Shown piece after piece: positions 18,784 to 28,391 of a DNA stretch of 64,000 nt. Every line of letters starts with the position of its first letter. Position 1 is the stretch's first letter. The stretch lies in contig JAGKWU010000016.1 in NCBI GenBank assembly GCA_021151695.1, positions 62,001 through 126,000 on the forward strand, written 5' to 3'. The position numbers and the translations under genes are program-made. Source of the DNA: Cellvibrionaceae bacterium (GTDB lineage Bacteria; Pseudomonadota; Gammaproteobacteria; Pseudomonadales; Cellvibrionaceae). The notes below the pieces were generated by a model that did no database searches, was not told the origin of the DNA, and saw only the letters and a program-made list of their open reading frames with translations.

Positions 18784-19757
18784 TGAAATTGCTCGTTTAA
18801 AAACGCTACGCTCGCCTTTAGCGTTGGCGCAAGCCAAGGATCAAACAACCAAAAGGAATGAGGAGTATCCGGCAGGAAAACCACTTGGTAAGGAATACCC
18901 AAGGGCTTCATTCTCTCAATCATTTCATCGCGCCCGACACTGAAACGCGTTTGGGCGCTGTCGATAAACAACATGGGCGGCGTATTTTTGCTGACGTAAT
19001 TAATCGGCGAAGCTTCCTTCCACAGCTCAGGTTTTTCTTCGTAGCTACCACCAAACCAACTGCCCGCCGCCGATACTTTTTTCTGCGGATCATTTTCATA
19101 CATGAGCGCAGCTGGTGAAGTGAAATCCGAAAGGCCATCGATATTAATAATCGCCTGCACATCACTGCTGACACTTGATCTCTCTGCCTGCGGATCAAAT
19201 TTTTTCACACCGTTAGAGACACCTGTAAGGCTCGCAATTTGTCCGCCCGCCGAACCACCCGCTATAGCGATGTGATTGGCATCCAGCCCATATTTTTGCG
19301 CATTGCTGCGCAGCCAGCGGACAGCGGCTTTTGCATCCTGAATGGCTGCGGGGTATTTCGCCTCAGGTGAAAGCCGGTAGGAAATGACTGCTGCCACATA
19401 ACCATTTTTCGCCAAACCCATTGCCAACGGGGCCAGATTTTGGCGATAACCATGCATCCAGCCACCACCGTGCACCAACACAACCAGTGGAGTTTTGTGT
19501 TTTGAGTTTTTGGGTTGATACAAATCCAACTGCAGCGCACGGCGGCCGTAATTTACATAGGTGAGGTTTTTATGCTCCGCGACTGATTCCGGCAAATCGC
19601 GGCTGGCGATATTGATGAAGGGATAATCCTTTACCAATTTTTTATAGGTGACTTCTGCCGTATAGCTGTTGTCTGGATCGGGGAACTCAGTAATGGAAGA
19701 GCAACCGCACATCAAGATGGCAGTTAAGAGCAGGGTCGCGTATTTGCAGTTATTCAT
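18768..19757 (-). CDS. Lipoprotein alpha/beta-hydrolase (esterase, HSL/BD-FAE-like)
   Basis: Predicted lipid-anchored esterase of the cell envelope, 329 residues. The N-terminus MNNCKYATLLLTAILMCGC is a lipoprotein signal with lipobox LMCGC. The hydrolase fold shows the oxyanion motif HGGGWMHGY, nucleophile elbow GGSAGGQ, and catalytic His in LPDTPHSFWLFDPW. The acid is probably the Asp in FIDSAQTRFSVGRDEM. Similar proteins include carbohydrate-ester and short-chain esterases, plausible here beside polysaccharide-degrading genes, but the substrate is unknown. The ATG at 19757 is chosen because it starts the signal peptide; the longer frame to 19835 lacks sense as a leader. Confidence 0.83.
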   Translation of the reverse strand: MNNCKYATLLLTAILMCGCSSITEFPDPDNSYTAEVTYKKLVKDYPFINIASRDLPESVAEHKNLTYVNYGRRALQLDLYQPKNSKHKTPLVVLVHGGGWMHGYRQNLAPLAMGLAKNGYVAAVISYRLSPEAKYPAAIQDAKAAVRWLRSNAQKYGLDANHIAIAGGSAGGQIASLTGVSNGVKKFDPQAERSSVSSDVQAIINIDGLSDFTSPAALMYENDPQKKVSAAGSWFGGSYEEKPELWKEASPINYVSKNTPPMLFIDSAQTRFSVGRDEMIERMKPLGIPYQVVFLPDTPHSFWLFDPWLAPTLKASVAFLNEQFHYSWP

Positions 19758-19845
19758 GGTGAGTATCTCATCAGTTAATGAGCACCATTGCCGGGGTTTT
19801 ATAGTTATTTGATAAACACAATCAATGTAGCACAAGATAAAAACA

Positions 19846-19872
19846 AAAAGGGCCAGCAGAGCTGACCCTTTT
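19846..19872 (-). terminator. Intrinsic terminator after aceF
   Basis: A stem of AAAAGGG(C)CAGC against GCTG(A)CCCTTTT with one mismatch and loop AGA lies downstream of the aceF stop. Reading the minus strand it is followed by a T-rich tract. Confidence 0.75.
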
Positions 19873-19901
19873 GCGTCTCACAACATTTGCTGATCTGCAA
19901 A

Positions 19902-21515
19902 TTACAATATCAAGCGACGCAGATCACCAATGACAGATACCAGGTAAGTCATAAAGCGGCCAGCGTCCGCACCATTAACAGCGCGGTGATCGTAAGACAG
20001 TGACAGAGGCAGCATGTTGCGTGGGATAAACTCTTTGCCATTCCACACAGGCTTCATTTGTGCACGGGATACGCCCAGGATACCTACTTCGTTTGGAGCA
20101 GTAACCATTGGAGTAAAGCCGTTGCCACCCATAGCGCCCAGGCTGGAGATAGTGAAGCAACCGCCCTGCATTTCTGCTGGAGTCAGCTTGCCATCACGCG
20201 CCTTCTTGGCGAGGGTGTTGATTTCATCAGCCAATTCAAACAAGCCTTTTTTGTCCGCATTGCGAACAACTGGCACCAACAGGCCGTTAGGCGTATCTAC
20301 CGCAATACCAATGTGAACGTATTTTTTGTGCACAATACTTTCGCCATCTTGATGTACAGACACATTGAAAGAAGGCTCAGCAACCAGAGCTGCAGCAACA
20401 GCTTTCACAATGAATGGCAATGGAGTCAGCTTACTGCCGCGCTTCTCAGCTTCGGCCTTCATGCTGTTGCGGAATACTTCCAGATCGGTAATGTCGGCAT
20501 CATCAAATTGGGTAATGCGCGGAACATTCAACCAACTGCGGGTCATTGCATCGGCAGTGAGCTTTTTGATTTTGCTCATCTTGACGATGTCGATCTCGCC
20601 AAACTTGGAGAAATCAATTACTGGCAACGCTGGAATACCTGAACCACCGCCCAGGGAAACACCAGACTGTGCAGCCTGAACGATTGGCTTCACATAGTTA
20701 CGCACGTCATCTTTCTGCACACGGCCGCGTGGACCAGTACCGGAAACACGACCAAGGTCTACGCCCAAATGGCGAGCCAGTTTACGTACTGCTGGGCCAG
20801 CGTAAATATCGCCAGTTTGTTCAACTTCTTGCGCAGCAACAGCCGCTTTAGGAGCTGACGCAGCAGCGGCTGGAGCAGGCGCGGCGGCCGGAGCTGGTGC
20901 AGCAGGTGCTGGAGCGGCAGTTGGCGCAGGTGCAGCGGCACCACCAGCAGTAGCCAGTACGCCAATCACAGTACCTTGGGAAACCTTGTCACCCACTTTT
21001 ACAGCAAGGCTAACAATCTTGCCGGCAACTTCAGCAGGAATTTCCATGGAAGCTTTGTCAGTTTCCAACACGATCAGTGAGTCGCCAGCGGCAACTTCGT
21101 CACCTGCTTTAACAGCGATCTCAATAACTTCAACACCTTCAGCACCGCCAATGTCTGGCACTACCAGAGTGATTTCTGCAGATGCGACGGCAGGAGCAGC
21201 AGCTGGCGCCGGTGCAGCAGCGGTGGCAGCCGGAGCTGGAGCAGCTTCAGCAACAGGAGCGGCGACGACGCCCGCACCTTCTGCTTCAACTTCAATCAGC
21301 GCAGCGCCCTGGGATACTTTATCGCCAAGGTTTACTTTGATAGCAACAACTTTGCCTGACTTGTCAGCCGGGATTTCCATTGAAGCCTTGTCGGTTTCGA
21401 GCACGACAATCGAATCACCTTCGGCAACCACATCGCCTACTTTTACGGAGATTTCGATAACTTCAACGCCTTCAGCGCCGCCAATGTCCGGGACATTAAT
21501 AGTTTGAATTGCCAC
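19902..21515 (-). CDS. aceF: Pyruvate dehydrogenase complex dihydrolipoyl acetyltransferase (E2)
   Basis: Core of the pyruvate dehydrogenase complex; transfers acetyl groups from lipoyl-lysine to CoA. The 537-residue protein has two N-terminal lipoyl domains, each with the lipoylated lysine in ETDKASMEIPA, joined by Ala/Pro-rich flexible linkers (about 85-115 and 195-230). A peripheral-subunit-binding domain follows (AGPAVRKLARHLGVDLGRVSGTGPRGRVQKDDV), then the catalytic domain ending LSLSYDHRAVNGADAGRF, with the active-site His in SYDHRAVNGADAG. Two lipoyl domains rather than three resembles some Pseudomonas enzymes. It starts with GTG at 21515 behind GAGGAA. It is the second gene of the aceE-aceF unit; no E3 gene is next to it. 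Confidence 0.96.
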   Translation of the reverse strand: MAIQTINVPDIGGAEGVEVIEISVKVGDVVAEGDSIVVLETDKASMEIPADKSGKVVAIKVNLGDKVSQGAALIEVEAEGAGVVAAPVAEAAPAPAATAAAPAPAAAPAVASAEITLVVPDIGGAEGVEVIEIAVKAGDEVAAGDSLIVLETDKASMEIPAEVAGKIVSLAVKVGDKVSQGTVIGVLATAGGAAAPAPTAAPAPAAPAPAAAPAPAAAASAPKAAVAAQEVEQTGDIYAGPAVRKLARHLGVDLGRVSGTGPRGRVQKDDVRNYVKPIVQAAQSGVSLGGGSGIPALPVIDFSKFGEIDIVKMSKIKKLTADAMTRSWLNVPRITQFDDADITDLEVFRNSMKAEAEKRGSKLTPLPFIVKAVAAALVAEPSFNVSVHQDGESIVHKKYVHIGIAVDTPNGLLVPVVRNADKKGLFELADEINTLAKKARDGKLTPAEMQGGCFTISSLGAMGGNGFTPMVTAPNEVGILGVSRAQMKPVWNGKEFIPRNMLPLSLSYDHRAVNGADAGRFMTYLVSVIGDLRRLIL

Positions 21516-21592
21516 AGTTATTCCTCACTAAAAATTGCTCTTATAAAATAGAGAGCATCAACTCGATCAAATTGTGTTCAATGCTAAAACGA

Positions 21593-21619
21593 CATCGCCC
21601 TCTTTATGAGAGGGCGATG
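21593..21619. other. Perfect hairpin between aceE and aceF
   Basis: An 11-bp perfect stem (CATCGCCCTCT / AGAGGGCGATG, loop TTATG) lies 5 bases after the aceE stop in the 108-base intercistronic gap. On the transcribed strand it is followed by TCGTTTTAG, a weak T-run, so it could partly terminate, attenuate or protect the aceE 3' end. Confidence 0.6.
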
Positions 21620-21623
21620 GTTT

Positions 21624-24272
21624 TTATACGCTCATTGGATCCGCTTTAGCGGGATCAATGCCGAATTTCTTGATGGCCTTCGCCACTACGTCTGCCTTAA
21701 TCTTGCCCTGGTCTGCCAGGGCTTTGAGCGCAGCAATCACAACGAAGTAACGGTTAACTTCGAAGAAGTGACGCAGTTGGGTACGGGTGTCACTGCGGCC
21801 GAAACCTTCGGTACCCAGTACGGTGTAAGAACCGGGAACATAACCACGCAGTTGCTCTGAGTAGGTTTTCAGGTTATCGGTAGAGATAATGAATGGACCT
21901 TCGCGGCCTTCCAGCTTCTCGGTGATGTAAGGCTTACGTTGTGGCTCAGTCGGGTTCAGCATGTTCCAGCGAGTAGCGCGCTGACCGTCGCGGGTCAGTT
22001 CGTTCACACTGGTTACGCTCCACACATCGGCTTCAACGTCAAATTCGCTGCGCAGGATTTCCGCGGCAAAACGAACTTCGCGCAGAATAGTACCGGCACC
22101 CATCAGCTGTACGCGGTTTTTGGCTTTACCAGTGCCCTGCTCCAGCAGGTACATACCTTTGATAATGCCTTCTTCCGAGCCTTCCGGCATATCCGGATGC
22201 TGGTAGTTTTCGTTCATCAATGAAACGTAATAGAACACGTTTTCATTGTCGTGATACATGCGCTTGATACCGTCCTGAATGATCACCGCCAGCTCGTAAG
22301 CGTAGGTTGGATCGTAAGAGCGGCAGTTGGGGATGGTGTTGGCAAATACATGGCTATGGCCATCCTGATGCTGCAAACCTTCACCGTTCAAGGTAGTACG
22401 ACCAGCGGTAGCACCCAACAGGAAGCCGCGCGCTTGCGAATCGCCCGCTGCCCATGCCAAGTCACCAATACGTTGGAAACCAAACATGGAGTAGTAAATG
22501 TAGAAAGGAATCATCGGCTTTTTGTAGTTGCTGTAAGCCGTTGCTGCAGCAATCCACGAAGCCATGGAACCCGCTTCGTTGATACCCTCTTCCAGAATCT
22601 GGCCAGTGGCGGATTCGTGGTAGGACATCATTTGGCCCGCGTCGTGCGGGGTGTATTTTTGGCCTTCAGACGAGTAGATACCTACGGTCTTGAACATACC
22701 TTCCATACCGAAGGTACGGGCTTCGTCAGGAACAATCGGTACGATTTGCTTGCCGATTTGCTTGTCTTTCACCAGTGAAGACAGGATACGCACGAAGCTC
22801 ATGGTGGTGGAGATTTCACGCTCACCAGTGCTCTTAAGCTGGGCGGCGAAAGCGTCCAATGCCGGCACCAGCAGTGGATCGAACTTTGGATCGCGCGATG
22901 GTACAAAACCCTTCAGGGTTGTGCGGCGAGCCTTCATGTACTGCATTTCCGGGCTATCTTCAGCCGGACGATAGTAAGGAAGCTTCGGCAAGTCTTCGTC
23001 GCTGATTGGCAGCTCGAAACGATCGCGGAAGGCTTTCAGGCTTTGCAGATCCAGCTCTTTCAATGAGTGAGTCTTGTTAACCGCTTGACCGGTACCCATG
23101 CCGTAACCCTTAACGGTTTGCGCCAGGATAACGGTCGGACGACCTTTGGTATTAACCGCCTGGTAGTAAGCGTTGTAGACCTTGTGAGAATCGTGACCGC
23201 CACGGGCCAAGCCCATGATGTCTTCATCCGACAGGTCTTTAACCAGCTCCAGCAACTCAGGGTATTTGCCGAAGAAGTGTTCGCGGGTGTAAGCGCCGCC
23301 GTTGGTTTTGTAGTTTTGCATCTCGCCGTCAACGACTTCGTCCATGCGCTTTTGCAGCAGGCCGGTTTTGTCTTTGGCAAGCAGTTCGTCCCAACCACGG
23401 CCCCAGAGAACCTTGATCACGTTCCAGCCGGCACCGCGGAATACGCCTTCCAGCTCTTGCACAATCTTGCTGTTGCCGCGCACAGGACCATCGAGACGTT
23501 GCAGGTTACAGTTGATCACGAAAATCAGGTTGTCCAACTTCTCGCGAGTTGCGAGAGCGATGGCACCCAGGCTTTCTGGCTCATCACACTCACCGTCGCC
23601 CAGGAAGGCCCAGACTTTACGATCAGTTTTCGGGATCAGACCACGCGCTTCCATGTAGCGGTTAAAACGCGCCTGGTAGATAGACTTGATTGGACCCAAA
23701 CCCATAGATACGGTTGGGAACTGCCAGTAGTCAGGCATCAACCATGGGTGTGGGTAGGAAGACAAACCACCGCCGTTTACTTCGCGACGGAAATTGTCCA
23801 AATTAGCTTCGCTCAGACGGCCTTCTACATAAGAACGAGCGTACATACCGGGGGAAACGTGACCCTGGAAGTAAATCAGGTCACCAGGGGTGTCGCCGTC
23901 GTTGCCGCGGAAAAAGTGGTTAAAACCTACGTCATACAGGGTTGCAGACGACGCGAAGGACGCGATATGACCGCCCAGGCCTTCGTCGTTGTCATTGGCC
24001 TTCATTACCATGGCCATGGCGTTCCAGCGGATGATTGAACGAATTTTGCGCTCAAGCTTTACATCGCCGGGGGATTGGATTTCTTTGTCTACGGGAATGG
24101 TGTTGCGATAAGGAGTTTGGATGGAAGAAGGCTGTTCAATGCCATGGTTAACGGCAGACTCAGACAGGGCCTTTAACAGTTCAGCGGCACGGTCTTTACC
24201 GGCGTGACGTACAACGGATTTTAAGGCATCCAGCCATTCTTTGGTTTCGATGGCATCGATATCTTGTTGCAT
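21624..24272 (-). CDS. aceE: Pyruvate dehydrogenase E1 component (homodimeric type)
   Basis: Thiamine-diphosphate enzyme that decarboxylates pyruvate and acetylates the lipoyl groups of AceF. The 882-residue length is normal for the gammaproteobacterial homodimeric E1. Motifs include GGHIASFASSATLYDVGFNHFFRG and YFQGHVSPGMYARSY, the ThDP-binding GDGECDEPESLGAIALATREKLDNLIFVINCNLQ, EARTFGMEGMF, and HDAGQMMSYHESATGQILEEGI. The ATG at 24272 has GAGGAG about 7 bases upstream. It is the first gene of aceE-aceF; no PdhR-type regulator gene is adjacent. Confidence 0.97.
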   Translation of the reverse strand: MQQDIDAIETKEWLDALKSVVRHAGKDRAAELLKALSESAVNHGIEQPSSIQTPYRNTIPVDKEIQSPGDVKLERKIRSIIRWNAMAMVMKANDNDEGLGGHIASFASSATLYDVGFNHFFRGNDGDTPGDLIYFQGHVSPGMYARSYVEGRLSEANLDNFRREVNGGGLSSYPHPWLMPDYWQFPTVSMGLGPIKSIYQARFNRYMEARGLIPKTDRKVWAFLGDGECDEPESLGAIALATREKLDNLIFVINCNLQRLDGPVRGNSKIVQELEGVFRGAGWNVIKVLWGRGWDELLAKDKTGLLQKRMDEVVDGEMQNYKTNGGAYTREHFFGKYPELLELVKDLSDEDIMGLARGGHDSHKVYNAYYQAVNTKGRPTVILAQTVKGYGMGTGQAVNKTHSLKELDLQSLKAFRDRFELPISDEDLPKLPYYRPAEDSPEMQYMKARRTTLKGFVPSRDPKFDPLLVPALDAFAAQLKSTGEREISTTMSFVRILSSLVKDKQIGKQIVPIVPDEARTFGMEGMFKTVGIYSSEGQKYTPHDAGQMMSYHESATGQILEEGINEAGSMASWIAAATAYSNYKKPMIPFYIYYSMFGFQRIGDLAWAAGDSQARGFLLGATAGRTTLNGEGLQHQDGHSHVFANTIPNCRSYDPTYAYELAVIIQDGIKRMYHDNENVFYYVSLMNENYQHPDMPEGSEEGIIKGMYLLEQGTGKAKNRVQLMGAGTILREVRFAAEILRSEFDVEADVWSVTSVNELTRDGQRATRWNMLNPTEPQRKPYITEKLEGREGPFIISTDNLKTYSEQLRGYVPGSYTVLGTEGFGRSDTRTQLRHFFEVNRYFVVIAALKALADQGKIKADVVAKAIKKFGIDPAKADPMSV

Positions 24273-24670
24273 TCAAATCTCCTCAGCCATGTGCTTGTGG
24301 CACATATTCTACGTAGCGTGTGTATCTGTAATAGGAATTTGGAACTTGGGGCATCCACTCTGAAATGTCTCCAACTTGTTGATTTTGCTGGAGTTTACTG
24401 GCGGAAAATTCCTTGTGGTTGCATGAAAAAAGCGCCAGATTTTTACATAAATGGCGTTTTTTTACCAGCCCTGGGCCCTCGGGTAGAAGGCGCGCAAAGC
24501 ACTATATCGGTGCAGAGACAAGCGATGTGATTGCAAAATTGCAAAAATAAACCCTAAATCCTGCCATGCAAATTAGGGTTGGCATTATTACCTAATTTTT
24601 TTCGTTTCTCCAAGCAATAAAAATAAAAAAAAGCGAATTTATTCACCAAAAGCGCACCATAAAATGGCAT
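24273..24670. other. aceE upstream region with two hairpins
   Basis: A non-coding gap between the M16 protease gene and aceE. A stem AACCCTAA / TTAGGGTT (24549-24580) followed on the minus strand by T5 is a likely terminator for the protease gene. A second stem, roughly 24426-24463 (AAAAAAGCGCCA against TGGCGTTTTTTT with one G-T pair), has T-runs on both strands. The aceE promoter should lie between the second hairpin and 24273. Confidence 0.55.
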
Positions 24671-27637
24671 TTAAGGATAGAGATAACCCTTCTGTTTTTG
24701 CTGATATTCCATGAGTTGCTGGATAGTTTCAAAATCAGCCATAGAGTCAAACTTTTCGGTTGACAACCACAAACGACGATTTTTTTGCAGGAACGCGGAT
24801 TGATAATATTTTTGCACCGAGTCGAGCGTAATTTTATTGACTGCTGCGATTAATTCTTGCTGACGAGTAAACTCCAAATCATTTAATAGAATACTTTGCC
24901 AATACTTTTCTGATTGCTCACTGAGAGAAATCGCGGGCTCGCGCAACTGCGCAAGAAGCGCATGTTTATTGTCAGAAAAACTCTCTGCAATATAAGCCGG
25001 CGCCTTACTCATAAAACTATTCATCTCCAGCATCAGCTGCTCTGCACTATTCACTGGCGACTGAACAACAAACACACTACCCTCAAGCGTTTTAAACGGC
25101 ATAGGAAATACATCGACTACATAACCCAGTTGTTTTTCAGTACGCAACTGTGTGTAAAACGGTGATTGCAAAATTTGCCTGAGCAGCAACATATGCGCAG
25201 CATCTTCTACCGCGGGTGACAGCGCCTGAATATAAAGTTCTACTGCGCGATCATTGTGCTCAACAGGATAACTATAGAGCCAGGATTTATTGTTGGCATT
25301 GTCACTACGCAACACTTTGACCAACTGCGGCAGACGATTAGAGCGTTTTTGCAGCAACTGATGCTCAACCAGGGCAGAAATTTTTATCGCATCCTGCGGA
25401 TAGAGATTGCCGTAAAACAGCGCATCGATTTTTGCACCGCGCAGCAGGTCGCTCGCAAACTGGTTGAATTGTTCATAGGATGTTTTTTGCAGTGCATCTG
25501 CATATTCCCGCGGTGTCCACCAGGTGAGGAATTGCAAGCGCGCAATCTTTTTAGCAAGCACACTGTAAGGTAGATTTTTGTCTTCATTGCGCCATTCGCG
25601 AATGCGATCTTCCTTCAGTTTTTCAAATCTGTCTTCGGCAAATTCACTGTGCGCTATAGCCAATACAATTTTATTCACCAGCAGACTTTGTTTATCTGTG
25701 TAACCTGACACATTGACATCAAAGCCACGGGGATTCGCTTTAACATCAAAGCTCAAACCTGCAACCCCGGCGGGATAGGCAAATTCATTGAGTTGATCCA
25801 ACATAAGCGCAGCATACAGCTGCATGCGCGCTGCATTTTCCAGTGAATTATTTAATAGTGGCAACTTAAAACGAAAACTCAGCTCCGCCTTGGGGGAGCG
25901 AAATGTTTTATCCTGCAAAAACCAGAGTTTGAATATATCGGTATCCACAAGCAACGAAGGGACATTTTTTGTTGCATTGCCCACACCAGCTGGCAGCATT
26001 GATGGCGCTTTCACAGCGAGATTTCGCGGAATAAAAATGTTGCGCTCAGGTAAGTAGAGTTTGGAATGATAAGCAGGCTTTAAATCCATCACTTCAGGTA
26101 TACCTGATTGCAAACGATATGCTGCCTTGTAGTAATCGCTCACCAACGCTGTTTCAACTTCCGGCGCAGTCAACGTAATCAGTGCATTGTTCTGGCGCAA
26201 ATAGCTATAAGCCTGCTTTAGTAAATCCTGATCATAATTGCTATAGATATAAGGTCCGCTAAGCACATCTTGTGCAGGATACATTTGCATGGCTTGCGCG
26301 AGTTCGGTCGCGGTATCTATAGCAGATTGTCGCTCGCGAAAACGGAATTCAAGATCCGCAATTTGTTGCTGTTCGCGAAAGCGCCACTCTGACATCCCCT
26401 GCGCCCCAATCAGTTTGATGTAGTCAAACAGCGCTGAAACAATCTGATCTTTTGCTTTAACACCAGATTTGGTGAGCCCGATGGATATCTCAAAGAGACC
26501 ATCGTGGCGCCCCTGCAGCAACTCCCCCGCTTTCAAGGATTCCGCCCAGCCGAGATTTTTTAACAATGCCAACAAGCTGCCGCCAGATTCGTTACCCAAC
26601 AGCTGGGCGAAATAATCCCAAGGTTTGGTTTGGTATTGGCGCGCAAAGGAAGGCACAGAAAAAATAACGCGCAGCTGCCGCAATTCTTTTACCGGCTTAA
26701 TACTCAGACTCGCGGGTAACACGCTGGGCAGGAACAGCGGAGGATAATTTTCATCAATAACTTTATTGCGATTGGGGATCTGCGCAAAACGGCTCTCAAC
26801 CATTTTTTGCAAATCATCCAGCTTCTGGTTACTCACTACCGTCAAGGTCATCAAATTGGCTGAATAAAAATTGCGGTAGAAGCCCAGCAGATCATCGCGA
26901 ATCGCCTGCTCTTCGCGATCTGCCAGCGTCGCAAGATTGCCCACTGCAAAAACGGATGCGGGATGCACAGGATTAATGAGGTTGCGGATAACATCCCACT
27001 CGCGCCTGTCATCGTCGTTAATTTTTGCCAGGAATTCGGCATTGACTGCATTTTTTTCCTGCTCGACGTAGCTACTGTCTAACAAAGGCGCAATAAAAAA
27101 TTGCGCAAAACGATCCAGCGCCGGTTCCAGATAACCGTGTTCTATATCAAAGAAATAACTGGTGTTTTCTTCCGCGGTGTAAGCGTTATTGTCGCCGCCG
27201 TGTTGGCTGATAAAATCCTGGTAACTGCCCGCCTGGGGATATTTTTCGGTACCCAGAAACAACATGTGCTCAAGGAAATGTGCGAGCCCGGGGCGCTGCT
27301 GTGGATTTTGATGGCTGCCGACATAAACATTGAGCGCAGCCGCCGATTTTTCGGCGCTGGCATCGGCGACCAGCAGCACGCGCAAACCATTAGTCAGCGT
27401 CAGGTAACGATAATCGCGAAGGTCGTTTTCACTCTTGGTGACGCGGGCCACCCGGGAACCGGGCGATACAGCGGGTCCCGGGGCTGACAGCAATGACGGG
27501 CCGGGAATCAAATCATTCATCGTTGCAACGGACGAAGAGGAAGAGCTGGTCATGAGGTTTTGCGCCTCAACAGCGTTCGCCACCAGCAGCCACAGTGTCA
27601 GTACTCGCCCAACCCAACTGAGAATCACTCTTTGCAT
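24671..27637 (-). CDS. Periplasmic M16 zinc metalloprotease (pitrilysin/insulinase-like)
   Basis: A 988-residue single-chain M16A protease, likely degrading peptides in the periplasm. A signal peptide precedes ANAVEAQN. The inverted zinc motif HFLEHMLFLGTEKYP (HxxEH, about residues 120-124) is followed by the distal glutamate in YTAEENTSYFFDI and further downstream. Four homologous half-domains are expected: the catalytic first (about 60-290), then inactive copies, with the C-terminal RTEKQLGYVVDVFPMPF typical of pitrilysin and insulin-degrading enzyme. Size matches E. coli protease III (PtrA), but orthology is not certain, and it lacks the recBCD neighbourhood. A Ser-rich stretch follows the signal peptide. 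Confidence 0.9.
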   Translation of the reverse strand: MQRVILSWVGRVLTLWLLVANAVEAQNLMTSSSSSSVATMNDLIPGPSLLSAPGPAVSPGSRVARVTKSENDLRDYRYLTLTNGLRVLLVADASAEKSAAALNVYVGSHQNPQQRPGLAHFLEHMLFLGTEKYPQAGSYQDFISQHGGDNNAYTAEENTSYFFDIEHGYLEPALDRFAQFFIAPLLDSSYVEQEKNAVNAEFLAKINDDDRREWDVIRNLINPVHPASVFAVGNLATLADREEQAIRDDLLGFYRNFYSANLMTLTVVSNQKLDDLQKMVESRFAQIPNRNKVIDENYPPLFLPSVLPASLSIKPVKELRQLRVIFSVPSFARQYQTKPWDYFAQLLGNESGGSLLALLKNLGWAESLKAGELLQGRHDGLFEISIGLTKSGVKAKDQIVSALFDYIKLIGAQGMSEWRFREQQQIADLEFRFRERQSAIDTATELAQAMQMYPAQDVLSGPYIYSNYDQDLLKQAYSYLRQNNALITLTAPEVETALVSDYYKAAYRLQSGIPEVMDLKPAYHSKLYLPERNIFIPRNLAVKAPSMLPAGVGNATKNVPSLLVDTDIFKLWFLQDKTFRSPKAELSFRFKLPLLNNSLENAARMQLYAALMLDQLNEFAYPAGVAGLSFDVKANPRGFDVNVSGYTDKQSLLVNKIVLAIAHSEFAEDRFEKLKEDRIREWRNEDKNLPYSVLAKKIARLQFLTWWTPREYADALQKTSYEQFNQFASDLLRGAKIDALFYGNLYPQDAIKISALVEHQLLQKRSNRLPQLVKVLRSDNANNKSWLYSYPVEHNDRAVELYIQALSPAVEDAAHMLLLRQILQSPFYTQLRTEKQLGYVVDVFPMPFKTLEGSVFVVQSPVNSAEQLMLEMNSFMSKAPAYIAESFSDNKHALLAQLREPAISLSEQSEKYWQSILLNDLEFTRQQELIAAVNKITLDSVQKYYQSAFLQKNRRLWLSTEKFDSMADFETIQQLMEYQQKQKGYLYP

Positions 27638-27671
27638 CTAGCTATACCTTGTTCCGCCCCGGTTGCCCGGA

Positions 27672-27929
27672 TCAGGACGATTGCTTGCGAATGAGGTAAC
27701 AATAAGCCCCATCCTGTAGATCAAAACCTTCCAAGACTACCTGCCCGGTCAGTTGGGCAAAGGCCACAAAATCTTTTAGAGAACCCGAATCCGTTGCCCA
27801 GACCCGCAATAACTCACCTGCCGCCAGAGGCCGCAATGCCTGCTTTGCCCGTAACAACGGCAATGGGCAGGTCAACCCGCGAGCATCAACCTCTGCCACA
27901 ACTGGCAAGCTTGTAGCGCTGCCCGGCAT
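27672..27929 (-). CDS. TusA/SirA-family sulfur-carrier-like protein
   Basis: A small protein (85 residues from the ATG at 27929) with the hallmark VDARGLTCPLPLLRAKQAL, whose CPxP cysteine forms a persulfide in sulfur-relay proteins. A TTG start at 27980 would add 17 residues. It is divergent from bepA, the same arrangement as PA1006/PA1005 in Pseudomonas aeruginosa, where the TusA-like PA1006 has been linked to molybdenum homeostasis and nitrate respiration. By synteny it is more likely a PA1006-type than a canonical tRNA-thiolation TusA; that is inference. Confidence 0.82.
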   Translation of the reverse strand: MPGSATSLPVVAEVDARGLTCPLPLLRAKQALRPLAAGELLRVWATDSGSLKDFVAFAQLTGQVVLEGFDLQDGAYCYLIRKQSS

Positions 27930-28391
27930 AAGCTCGCGCAAAACCTCGGGGATGTGGGAGTAATCAGGGGCTGCGACCAAGGTACTATCTCTACATATTG
28001 CGCTCTACTGCCGCGCTCTACTATTACGACACACTTTGTTCCGGCAGATGGACGCAGTGCCAACAACATCGGAAAACCGGCGAGTTTTACATTATTCGGG
28101 TTTGCACGTAAAGCTGCAGTACAAGCGAAACGGCAAAGAGGCAGATTATCTTGCCTTTATGGAGCGGCAAAAACACTTATCTGACGGCTTTAACCAGCGC
28201 AGGTTCGTGGGTTTAGCGACCTTCTTTTATATACTGCCCACCGCGGAGAACTATTGGCACGTTTCTCACTCCAAAGCGGGTTGTTTACATGGCCTTTAGG
28301 CGCCAAACCCGCTAGAGTGCGCCGCCAGAGATCCATGCCTGCATACCTTCTTTGGATACCAGGCGCATGCATTATCAGGAGCTTTCATCAC
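27930..28391. other. Divergent promoter region
   Basis: A non-coding stretch between the TusA-like gene and bepA. Short open frames exist but none has a family match, a convincing ribosome-binding site or protein-like composition. A clear ribosome-binding site (CAGGAG, about 28376-28381) belongs to bepA. No RNA gene or repeat seen. Confidence 0.45.

Noticed and set aside
23067..24038. 323-residue open frame on the plus strand opposite aceE
   Set aside because: It is fully inside the strongly supported aceE gene, shows no family motif and reflects codon bias of the opposite strand.
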